From Burkholderiales bacterium (lineage in GTDB: Bacteria; Pseudomonadota; Gammaproteobacteria; Burkholderiales; Burkholderiaceae_E), in contig JAIYAG010000067.1 of the NCBI GenBank assembly GCA_027489195.1, forward strand, positions 1 to 5,481: 5,481 nucleotides of DNA, written 5' to 3'. A model generated the notes under the pieces. The model had not been told where the DNA came from, did no database searches, and saw only the letters and a list, made by a program, of their open reading frames with translations. This document shows, one piece after another, positions 1-5,049 of this stretch; position 1 is the stretch's first letter, and every line of letters begins with the position of its first letter. The translations under genes and the position numbers were made by a program.

Positions 1-444
1 GCCGAGCTCGCGCGGCGGCTGCTCGAATACGAACGCATCAAGCTCGGCGCACTGCAGATCGACCGCATCCCGCAGGTCGGTCGGGACTTCCTGCGCGCGC
101 AGGTGCTGCTCGAGCAGACCATCGACGCGCAGCTGCCCGAGGTGAACGTCGTCGACCTGCGCAGCGCCTGGGCCGACATCCTGCGCCGCGCCAAGCTCGT
201 CCAGCACCATCGGATCAGCCGCGAGGAGCTGTCGGTGCGCGAGCACATGACGATCGTGCTGCGCACGCTGCAGGACCGCCGGTTTGCCGAGTTCGAGGAG
301 ATGTTCGATCCGACGCGCGGGGTGCCGGTGGTGGTGGTCACCTTCATCGCGCTGCTCGAGCTGGCCAAGGAATCGCTGATCGAGATCACGCAGGCCGCCG
401 CCTACGCGCCGATCTACGTGCGGCTCGCCTACTCGCCGAGCTGA
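1..444 (+). CDS. scpA: Segregation and condensation protein A (ScpA), C-terminal part
   Basis: This is the C-terminal 147 residues of ScpA, the kleisin subunit that bridges the SMC ATPase heads and, with ScpB, forms the bacterial condensin-like complex for chromosome compaction and segregation in the cytoplasm. The reading frame is open from base 1, so the N-terminal part, roughly half of a usual ScpA of about 270 residues, lies outside the window. The family is recognised from RLLEYERIK near the left edge, the central HRISREELSVREHM segment, and the C-terminal winged-helix region with VTFIALLELAKESLIEITQ followed by APIYVRL. The frame ends in TGA at 442-444, two bases before the murB start, which suggests co-transcription. 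In many Burkholderiales that I recall, scpA is followed by pantothenate genes instead, so the scpA-murB junction may be lineage-specific; this point is from memory. Family identity is confident. Confidence 0.93.
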   Translation, partial: AELARRLLEYERIKLGALQIDRIPQVGRDFLRAQVLLEQTIDAQLPEVNVVDLRSAWADILRRAKLVQHHRISREELSVREHMTIVLRTLQDRRFAEFEEMFDPTRGVPVVVVTFIALLELAKESLIEITQAAAYAPIYVRLAYSPS

Positions 445-446
445 CC

Positions 447-1484
447 GTGGCGGCCGTCCGCGTCGCCGACGCGCCGCTGCGCGGGCTGAACACCTTCGGC
501 ATCGACGCCCGCGCCCGCGTGCTGTGGCGCGTGGACACGCCCGATGCCCTGCCGTCGGTGCTGCGCGCGCTGCGCGACGAGGCCGGCGGCGAGCCGCTGG
601 TGCTGGGCGGTGGCAGCAACCTGCTGATCACCGGCGACCTCGAGCGCCCGGTGCTGCAGGTCGCCCTGCCCGGCCGGCGCATCGTCGCGGACGACGGCGA
701 GTCGGTGCTGGCGGAGGCCGGCGCCGGCGAGCCCTGGGACGGCCTGGTGCGCTGGAGCCTCGCCCAGGGGGCCTTCGGGCTGGAGAATCTCGCGCTCATC
801 CCGGGCACGACGGGCGCCGCCCCGATCCAGAACATCGGCGCCTACGGCGTCGAGCAGCGCGAGGCCTTCGACTCGCTCGACGCGCTCGATCTGCACACCG
901 GCGCCGCGCGCCGCTTCGACGCCGCCGACTGCGCCTTCGGCTACCGCGACAGCGTCTTCAAGGGGCCGGACGCCGGGCGCTGGCTGGTCACGGCGGTGCG
1001 CTACCGGCTGTCGCGCCGCCCCCGGCTGCGGCTGGACTACGGCGACATCCGCGACGAGCTCGCGCGGGCCGGCCACGGCGATCCGGGGCCGGTCGAGGTC
1101 GCGGACGCGGTCAGCGCCATCCGCCGGCGCAAGCTGCCCGACCCGGCGGTGCTGGGCAATGCGGGCAGCTTCTTCAAGAACCCGCTGGTCGATCCGGCGC
1201 AGGCGCAGGCGCTGGCCGCGCGCGAGCCGGGCCTGCCCGCCTGGCCGGCCGGCGCGCACATGAAGCTGTCCGCCGCCTGGATGATCGAGCGCTGCGGCTG
1301 GAAGGGCTACCGGGAGGGCGATGCCGGCGTGCACGCCGCCCATGCGCTGGTGCTGGTCAACCACGGGCAGGCGAGCGGCGCCGCGCTGCTCGCGCTCGCC
1401 CGCCGCATCCGCGACTCGGTCGCCGCACGCTTCGGCGTCGAACTGGAGCCCGAGCCGGTCGTGGTCGGGCCGGCGCGGCTATAA
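447..1484 (+). CDS. murB: UDP-N-acetylenolpyruvoylglucosamine reductase (MurB)
   Basis: MurB is the cytoplasmic FAD enzyme that reduces UDP-GlcNAc-enolpyruvate with NADPH to UDP-MurNAc, the second committed step of peptidoglycan precursor synthesis. The 345-residue product is close to the E. coli length (342). Visible hallmarks are LNTFGIDA near the N-terminus, the FAD-binding GGGSN at about residues 54-58, IPGTTGAAPIQNIGAYGVE in the middle, YRDS with Arg167, GNAGSFFKNP with the expected proton-donor Ser241, and C-terminal LEPEP in which Glu336 should match the catalytic Glu325 of E. coli. It is the type I form, with the Tyr-loop and C-terminal region conserved. I chose GTG at 447 because it lies 2 bp after the scpA stop and gives the normal N-terminus. 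No good Shine-Dalgarno is visible, so translation is probably coupled to scpA. The TAA stop is embedded in a TATAAT hexamer. Confidence 0.97.
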   Translation: MAAVRVADAPLRGLNTFGIDARARVLWRVDTPDALPSVLRALRDEAGGEPLVLGGGSNLLITGDLERPVLQVALPGRRIVADDGESVLAEAGAGEPWDGLVRWSLAQGAFGLENLALIPGTTGAAPIQNIGAYGVEQREAFDSLDALDLHTGAARRFDAADCAFGYRDSVFKGPDAGRWLVTAVRYRLSRRPRLRLDYGDIRDELARAGHGDPGPVEVADAVSAIRRRKLPDPAVLGNAGSFFKNPLVDPAQAQALAAREPGLPAWPAGAHMKLSAAWMIERCGWKGYREGDAGVHAAHALVLVNHGQASGAALLALARRIRDSVAARFGVELEPEPVVVGPARL

Positions 1485-1485
1485 T
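1480..1485 (+). promoter_or_regulatory. Probable -10 box of the OmpA-family gene
   Basis: A perfect TATAAT hexamer overlaps the murB stop codon (TAA at 1482-1484). The predicted transcription start would be about 1491-1493, leaving a leader of about 40 bases before the ATG at 1533. I find no convincing -35 hexamer at 15-19 bp spacing and no extended TGn, so the call rests on the perfect -10, its rarity in this GC-rich sequence and its position. Confidence 0.5.
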
Positions 1486-1511
1486 CGAAGGCTTTGCATC
1501 CTGGGCCTTCG
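1486..1511 (+). repeat. Inverted repeat and tetraloop hairpin in the murB/OmpA gap
   Basis: CGAAGGC (1486-1492) and GCCTTCG (1505-1511) form a perfect 7-bp inverted repeat with a 12-base loop, beginning two bases after the murB stop. The right arm also takes part in a competing hairpin, GGCC-TTCG-GGCC (1504-1515), with a C(UUCG)G tetraloop. No T-run follows, so this is not a standard intrinsic terminator. It may stabilise the murB mRNA 3' end, act on OmpA leader folding, or be chance in GC-rich DNA. Confidence 0.4.
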
Positions 1512-1521
1512 GGCCGCTCGC

Positions 1522-1526
1522 GGAAG
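1522..1526 (+). promoter_or_regulatory. Ribosome binding site of the OmpA-family gene
   Basis: GGAAG lies 6 bases upstream of ATG 1533. It decides the start: an upstream in-frame TTG at 1494 would leave almost no leader after the predicted transcription start and would add a polar N-terminus ahead of the membrane segment. Confidence 0.65.
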
Positions 1527-1532
1527 ACGACC

Positions 1533-2033
1533 ATGGAAGACGACAGCGACAACACCCTCATCGGCTGGATCCTCGGCATTGCCGTCGCCCTGTCCGTGAC
1601 GATCGCGCTGATGGCCGGCGTGGTCGGCCTGAACGCCGGCAGCGAGGCACCGGCCCCGGCCGCCCCTGCTGCCGCTCCGGCTGGAGCCGCCGCGCCGGCG
1701 GCCCCTGCTCCCGCCGCGGCGCCGGTCGTCGCGAAGGTCTACTTCGACAGCGGCGTGACCGCCCTGCCCGCCGATGGCGCCGCGGCGCTGCAGCCGGTCG
1801 TCGACGCGGTGAAGGCGAACGCCGCGGCCCGCATCGCGATCTCGGGCTACCACGACAAGACGGGCAACCCGGAGCAGAACGCGGAGCTCGCCAAGCAGCG
1901 CGCCTTCGCGGTCCGCGACGCGCTGGTCGCCGCCGGCGTCGCCGACACGCGCATCGAACTGCGCAAGCCCGAGGAAGCCCAGGGCGACGGCAACGACCGC
2001 GAGGCGCGCCGCGTCGAAGCCACGGTCGAGTAA
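1533..2033 (+). CDS. Inner-membrane-anchored OmpA-domain protein
   Basis: A 166-residue protein with three parts. A short acidic N-terminus (MEDDSDN) precedes a single hydrophobic helix at about residues 9-33 that should act as an uncleaved signal anchor. An Ala/Pro-rich linker follows at about 38-64. A C-terminal OmpA-like peptidoglycan-binding domain covers about 66-166. The domain shows VYFDSG (69-74), SGYHD..GN (104-112), a QRA segment with Arg123, and the closing REARRVEATV. Asp108 and Arg123 are in the positions expected to contact diaminopimelate of the peptide stem, by analogy with E. coli OmpA. The likely role is tethering the inner membrane to the cell wall from the periplasm; no specific partner can be named. 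It follows murB, and has its own probable promoter and Shine-Dalgarno. The N-terminus lacks the usual basic residues before the membrane helix. The family call is firm, the exact role unknown. Confidence 0.9.
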   Translation: MEDDSDNTLIGWILGIAVALSVTIALMAGVVGLNAGSEAPAPAAPAAAPAGAAAPAAPAPAAAPVVAKVYFDSGVTALPADGAAALQPVVDAVKANAAARIAISGYHDKTGNPEQNAELAKQRAFAVRDALVAAGVADTRIELRKPEEAQGDGNDREARRVEATVE

Positions 2034-2040
2034 GGCCCCG

Positions 2041-2814
2041 TCAGCCGGCGTCGCGCCTGAACACCCAGGTGCGGGCATCCGAGACCCGCTCGTCGAACGC
2101 CCAGCCGTCGGCGTCGAAGTGCTGCAGCGCTTCCGGCGCATCGATGCGCCGCTCGATGGCCCAGCGGGTCATCGCGCCGCGCGCACGCTTGGCATTGAAC
2201 GAGATCACCTTCCAGGCATCGCCCCGGCGGTCCTGGAACACCGGCTGCACGACCGGTGCGCGCAGCGCCGCGACATCGACCGCGCGGAAGTACTCCTCCG
2301 ACGCCAGGTTGACCAGCGTGCCGCCACCGGCCTCGCACAGCGCGCGCCGCAGCGTCCTGGCGGGTCGATCGCCCCAGAAGGCGTACAGGTCGCGGCCGCG
2401 CTCGTTCTCCAGGCGCGTGCCCATCTCCAGCCGGTGGGGCTGCATCGCGTCGAGCGGGCGCAGCACGCCGTACAGCCCCGACAGGATCCGCAGGTGCCGC
2501 TGCGCGAACGCGAGCGCCTCGGCGTCGAGCGCACGCGCACCGAGCCCGTCGTAGACGTCACCGTCGAACGCCAGCACCGCCGGGCGCACGTCGGCCGGCT
2601 TCGGCGCGACGCGGTAGGCGGCATAGCGCGCCACGTTCAGGGCGGCGAGCGGATCGCTCAGATCCATCAGGGACGCGACCTGCGCCGGCGACAGCTCGCG
2701 CAGCCGTGCGACGAGGCGCTTCGCGTCGGCCGAGTACTCGGGCTTCGTCGGCGCGACGTCGACGATCGGCGACGCGTAGTCGAGCGTCTTGGCGGGCGAC
2801 AGCACGATCAGCAT
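2041..2814 (-). CDS. yaaA: Peroxide stress resistance protein YaaA (DUF328/UPF0246)
   Basis: The 257-residue product aligns by eye along its whole length with E. coli YaaA (258 residues). Conserved blocks are SPAKTLDY at 6-13, the FDGDVYDGL block at 83-91, LSGLYGVLRPLDAMQPHRLE at 111-130, FWGD at 146-149, NLASEEYF at 169-176 and ISFNAKRARG at 204-213. In E. coli the gene is induced through OxyR and lowers free intracellular iron during hydrogen peroxide stress, limiting Fenton damage; YaaA proteins are also reported to bind DNA. I cannot see an OxyR site here. The ATG at 2814 is preceded by AGGA at 9-base spacing and gives the family's standard N-terminus. The gene converges on the OmpA-family gene, with 7 bp between the two stops, and diverges from the PIN gene across an 80-bp spacer. 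Confidence 0.96.
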   Translation of the reverse strand: MLIVLSPAKTLDYASPIVDVAPTKPEYSADAKRLVARLRELSPAQVASLMDLSDPLAALNVARYAAYRVAPKPADVRPAVLAFDGDVYDGLGARALDAEALAFAQRHLRILSGLYGVLRPLDAMQPHRLEMGTRLENERGRDLYAFWGDRPARTLRRALCEAGGGTLVNLASEEYFRAVDVAALRAPVVQPVFQDRRGDAWKVISFNAKRARGAMTRWAIERRIDAPEALQHFDADGWAFDERVSDARTWVFRRDAG

Positions 2815-2823
2815 GCGAGCGGG

Positions 2824-2827
2824 TCCT
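2824..2827 (-). promoter_or_regulatory. Ribosome binding site of yaaA
   Basis: On the minus strand AGGA occurs 9 bases before the yaaA ATG. It supports the start at 2814, which also gives the family-standard MLIVLSPAKTLDY N-terminus. Confidence 0.6.
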
Positions 2828-2831
2828 GGTG

Positions 2832-2858
2832 GATGCCCGGAACACGGGCGACGGCATC
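2832..2858 (-). repeat. Inverted repeats in the yaaA leader
   Basis: The outer arms GATGCC (2832-2837) and GGCATC (2853-2858) are perfect complements. A tighter inner hairpin GCCCG-N5-CGGGC spans 2835-2849. The two share bases 2835-2837 and cannot both form. Both lie within the predicted yaaA 5' leader, a few bases upstream of its ribosome binding site, and outside the PIN coding region. They could be an operator, a leader structure or chance. Confidence 0.4.
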
Positions 2859-2870
2859 ACGGGCGGCGGC

Positions 2871-2876
2871 ATTATA
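2871..2876 (-). promoter_or_regulatory. Probable -10 box of yaaA
   Basis: On the minus strand this reads TATAAT, a perfect -10 hexamer in an otherwise GC-rich spacer. The predicted start of transcription is near 2864, giving a leader of about 50 bases. No clear -35 is visible at normal spacing. On the plus strand the same bases contain CATTAT (2870-2875), a weaker 4/6 match that might serve the divergent PIN gene. Confidence 0.5.
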
Positions 2877-2894
2877 GGGGCGGGCGCAAAGGCC

Positions 2895-3353
2895 ATGACG
2901 ACACTGATCCTCGATACCAACGTGTGGCTCGACTGGCTCGTGTTCGAAGACGCACGCCTGGCGCAGCTGGGGCACGCGGTCGACACTGGTGTCCTGCGGC
3001 TGCACGCCACCGCGCCGATGCTCGACGAGTTCGCCGCGGTCGTGAAGCGTCCGCACTTCGGGCTCGATGCCGCGGCGCAGGGCGCGGCCTGCGAACGCCA
3101 GCGCGCCGCCGTCGTGCTGCATGCGCCCGCCCCGGACTGCCGCCTGCCCTGCAGCGACCCGGACGACCGGATGTTCATCGACCTCGCCGTGGCCCTGCGC
3201 GTCGACTGGCTGGTCTCGCGCGACAAGGCGCTGCTGCGGCTGCGCCGCATCGCGCACCGCCGCTTCGCGATCCGGATCGGCACCCCCGAGGCCTGGCGGG
3301 CGGCCCAGGAGCCCCCGCCTATAATCGACACGACACCTCCCGCACGACCATGA
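2895..3353 (+). CDS. PIN-domain nuclease, COG1569-like toxin family, no antitoxin seen
   Basis: A 152-residue PIN-domain protein, a fold that cleaves RNA with Mg2+ or Mn2+ held by clustered acidic residues. The first block LILDTNVWLDW gives Asp7. MLDEFAAVVKRP gives Glu45. DPDDRMFIDLA gives Asp91. LVSRDKALL gives Asp110. All four expected acids are present, so the active site looks intact. The DPDD..F block, the SRDK block and the closing IRIGTPEAW resemble the family annotated as putative toxin component, PIN family. No antitoxin-sized gene lies beside it: yaaA is on one side and an aminotransferase on the other. ATG 2895 is chosen because the fold begins at once; AGGGG at 2876-2880 is a distant Shine-Dalgarno. 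The stop TGA overlaps the next ATG (ATGA). The last 14 residues, including PPP at 140-142, lie past the domain and overlap a promoter. Whether it acts as a toxin or as a housekeeping RNase cannot be told. Confidence 0.87.
   Translation: MTTLILDTNVWLDWLVFEDARLAQLGHAVDTGVLRLHATAPMLDEFAAVVKRPHFGLDAAAQGAACERQRAAVVLHAPAPDCRLPCSDPDDRMFIDLAVALRVDWLVSRDKALLRLRRIAHRRFAIRIGTPEAWRAAQEPPPIIDTTPPARP
3320..3325 (+). promoter_or_regulatory. Probable -10 box of the ybdL-LEA2-earP run
   Basis: A perfect TATAAT hexamer sits inside the 3' end of the PIN gene, with a predicted transcription start near 3332 and a leader of about 18 bases before ATG 3350. It lies in the same 10-mer, CTATAATCGA, as the hexamer ahead of the OmpA-family gene. 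No -35 match stands out at normal spacing. Confidence 0.5.
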
Positions 3354-4516
3354 ACGCACCCGGCACGCCTCCCGCCCCGGTCCTCGAGACCAAGATGCCC
3401 AAGGTGGGCACGACGATCTTCACCGTGATGTCGGCGCTCGCCGCCGAGCGCGGCGCGGTCAACCTCGGCCAGGGCTTCCCCGACTTCGACTGCGATCCGA
3501 AGCTGGTCGACGCGGTCGCCGACGCGATGCGCGCCGGGCACAACCAGTACCCGCCGATGGCCGGCGTTCCGGCCCTGCGCCGCGCGATCGCCGACAAGGT
3601 CGCGCGCCTGTACGGGCGCCGCTACGACGCCGACACCGAGATCACCGTCACCGCGGGCGCCACGCAGGCGATCTTCACGGCCATCCTCGCGCTGGTGCGG
3701 CCGGGCGACGAGGTGATCGTCGTCGAGCCCTCGTACGACAGCTACATCCCGAACATCGAGCTCACCGGCGGCGTGGCAGTGCGCGTCGGCATGACCTCGG
3801 ACTTCCGCGTCGACTGGGACGCCATCGAGGCCGCGGTCACGCCGCGCACCCGCGCGATCCTCGTCAATTCGCCGCACAACCCCAGCGGCCAGACGATGTC
3901 GGACGCCGACATGCGCCGGCTCGAATCGATCGCGGTCGACCGCGGGCTGTTCGTGATCTCGGACGAGGTCTACGAGCACATGGTGTTCGACGGCGAGCCG
4001 CACCGCTCGGCATGCAGCTACCCGGCCCTGGCCGAGCGCAGCTTCGTGGTGTCCTCGTTCGGCAAGACCTATCACGTGACCGGCTGGAAGGTCGCCTACT
4101 GCGCCGCGCCGGCGGCCCTGTCGGCGGAGTTCCGCAAGGTCCACCAGTTCAACGTGTTCACCGTCAACACGCCGGTGCAGCACGGCCTGGCGGCCTACAT
4201 GGCCGATCCTGCGCCCTACCTGGAGCTCGGCGGGTTCTACCAGCGCAAGCGCGACCTGTTCCGCGCCGGCCTCGCCCACACGCGGTTCCGCCTGTATCCC
4301 GGCCAGGGCACCTATTTCCAGATGGTCGACTACACCGCGATCTCGGACCTGCCGGAGGCCGAGTTCGCCAAGTGGCTGACGACCGAGATCGGGGTCGCCG
4401 CGATCCCGCTGTCGGCCTTCTACGCCGATCCGGTCGAGCACGGCATCGTGCGCTTCTGCTTCGCGAAGAAGGACGAGACGCTCAGGCTCGCGCTCGAGCG
4501 GCTCGCGAGACTGTAG
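3350..4516 (+). CDS. ybdL: PLP-dependent methionine aminotransferase, YbdL type
   Basis: A 388-residue fold-type I aminotransferase, very like E. coli YbdL (386 residues), a methionine-preferring aminotransferase related to kynurenine aminotransferases. It should transfer the amino group of methionine or similar residues to a 2-oxo acid in the cytoplasm. Visible signatures are KVGTTIFTVMSALA at 18-31, NLGQGFPDFD at 38-47, TAGATQAIF at 101-109, EPSYDSY at 126-132, SPHNPSG at 174-180 with Asn177, ISDEVYEH at 203-210 with Asp205 and Tyr208, SSFGKTYHVTGWK at 235-247 with Schiff-base Lys239, and the carboxylate-binding Arg368 in IVRFCFAKK. ATG 3350 overlaps the PIN stop in ATGA, and no Shine-Dalgarno is visible, so translation is probably coupled, though an internal promoter may give a short-leader mRNA as well. 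Substrate choice is an inference from similarity. A role in methionine salvage is possible, but no other gene of that pathway is here. Confidence 0.93.
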   Translation: MNAPGTPPAPVLETKMPKVGTTIFTVMSALAAERGAVNLGQGFPDFDCDPKLVDAVADAMRAGHNQYPPMAGVPALRRAIADKVARLYGRRYDADTEITVTAGATQAIFTAILALVRPGDEVIVVEPSYDSYIPNIELTGGVAVRVGMTSDFRVDWDAIEAAVTPRTRAILVNSPHNPSGQTMSDADMRRLESIAVDRGLFVISDEVYEHMVFDGEPHRSACSYPALAERSFVVSSFGKTYHVTGWKVAYCAAPAALSAEFRKVHQFNVFTVNTPVQHGLAAYMADPAPYLELGGFYQRKRDLFRAGLAHTRFRLYPGQGTYFQMVDYTAISDLPEAEFAKWLTTEIGVAAIPLSAFYADPVEHGIVRFCFAKKDETLRLALERLARL

Positions 4517-4518
4517 CC

Positions 4519-5049
4519 GTGGACCGGACGCGCCCGCGCCCAATCGCCCGCCGTCGCACCCTCGGCGGGCTGCTGGCCCTCGGGCTCGCGGGCCTGGGCA
4601 CCACGGCCTGCGGCTCGCTGCTGCCGCCGGCGGACCTCAAGCCCCCGACGGTCGCGTTCACGGACCTGGCCATCGACTCGGTCACCGCCGAGCGCGTGCG
4701 CTTCACGGTGCGCATCGCGACGCAGAACCCGAACACGATCGACATCCCGCTCTCGAACCTCTACTTCGACCTGGCGATCCTCGGTCGGCCGCTCGCGCTG
4801 GGCAAGGTCGCCGAGCCGCGCTTCGTGCTGCCTGCGGGCGGCGCCAAGGAACTGCCGCTGGCCTTCGACGTGGCGACCGCCGACCTGCGCGCCGTGGTCG
4901 CGCGGCTGGTCGCAGGGCCGCTCCCCGAGACGGTGTGGGAGCTCAAGGGCACGGTGAACTGGGGCGCCTCGCCGCTGCCGCTGCCGTTCTCCAGGCGCGG
5001 CGACGCCAGCAGCCTGCGGCGACTGCGCGAGCTGTTCCTGCGCGGCTGA
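4519..5049 (+). CDS. LEA type 2 family lipoprotein
   Basis: A 176-residue predicted lipoprotein with a LEA_2/WHy-type domain, a beta-sandwich fold found in plant late-embryogenesis proteins and in many bacterial envelope proteins. The N-terminus has basic residues with Arg11-Arg12-Arg13, a hydrophobic segment at about 15-27, and GTTACGS with Cys31 as the likely lipidated residue. Thr at -3 makes the lipobox imperfect. Gly32 after the cysteine fits outer-membrane sorting rather than retention. The domain shows QNPNTIDIPLSNLYFDLAI at about 69-87 and the later GTVNWGASPLPLPF at 144-157. The arginines before the hydrophobic core could be read as a loose twin-arginine signal, but the F-L-K part is lacking. 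GTG 4519 lies 2 bp after the aminotransferase stop with no clear ribosome binding site, fitting translational coupling. The molecular function of bacterial members is not established; no function is assigned. Confidence 0.88.
   Translation: MDRTRPRPIARRRTLGGLLALGLAGLGTTACGSLLPPADLKPPTVAFTDLAIDSVTAERVRFTVRIATQNPNTIDIPLSNLYFDLAILGRPLALGKVAEPRFVLPAGGAKELPLAFDVATADLRAVVARLVAGPLPETVWELKGTVNWGASPLPLPFSRRGDASSLRRLRELFLRG

Noticed and set aside
1494..1532. Upstream TTG start for the OmpA-family gene
   Set aside because: It adds 13 polar residues, has no ribosome binding site and would leave almost no leader after the predicted promoter. ATG 1533 has GGAAG at 6-base spacing.
1640..1730. Repetitive GC-rich stretch with GCCCCTGCT repeated (1662-1670 and 1701-1709)
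   Set aside because: It encodes the Ala/Pro linker of the OmpA-domain protein. The repetition follows from the amino acid composition and is not a separate DNA repeat element.
2034..2075. Possible bidirectional terminator between the OmpA-family gene and yaaA
   Set aside because: Only weak 4-bp stems (for example CCTG/CAGG) occur, no T-run follows, and they lie within the yaaA coding region.
524..2554. Long plus-strand open frame (676 codons) across murB, the OmpA-family gene and yaaA
   Set aside because: It is out of frame with murB and the OmpA-family gene and antisense to yaaA, and has Arg/Ala/Gly-rich low-complexity translation with no family signature.
2829..2894. Extended start of the PIN protein at GTG 2829 or earlier
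   Set aside because: The PIN fold starts immediately at ATG 2895 (LILDTN), and the added residues are low-complexity Gly/Ala translated from the promoter spacer.
2815..2900. OxyR operator for yaaA
   Set aside because: E. coli yaaA is OxyR-controlled, but I cannot find spaced ATAG/CTAT elements around the yaaA promoter.
2558..4543. Very long open frame on the minus strand opposite the aminotransferase and PIN genes (661 codons)
   Set aside because: It is antisense to genes with clear family motifs and is rich in Arg, Ala and Gly with no recognisable domain. Long empty frames are expected opposite GC-rich genes. Its end overlaps yaaA in another frame.
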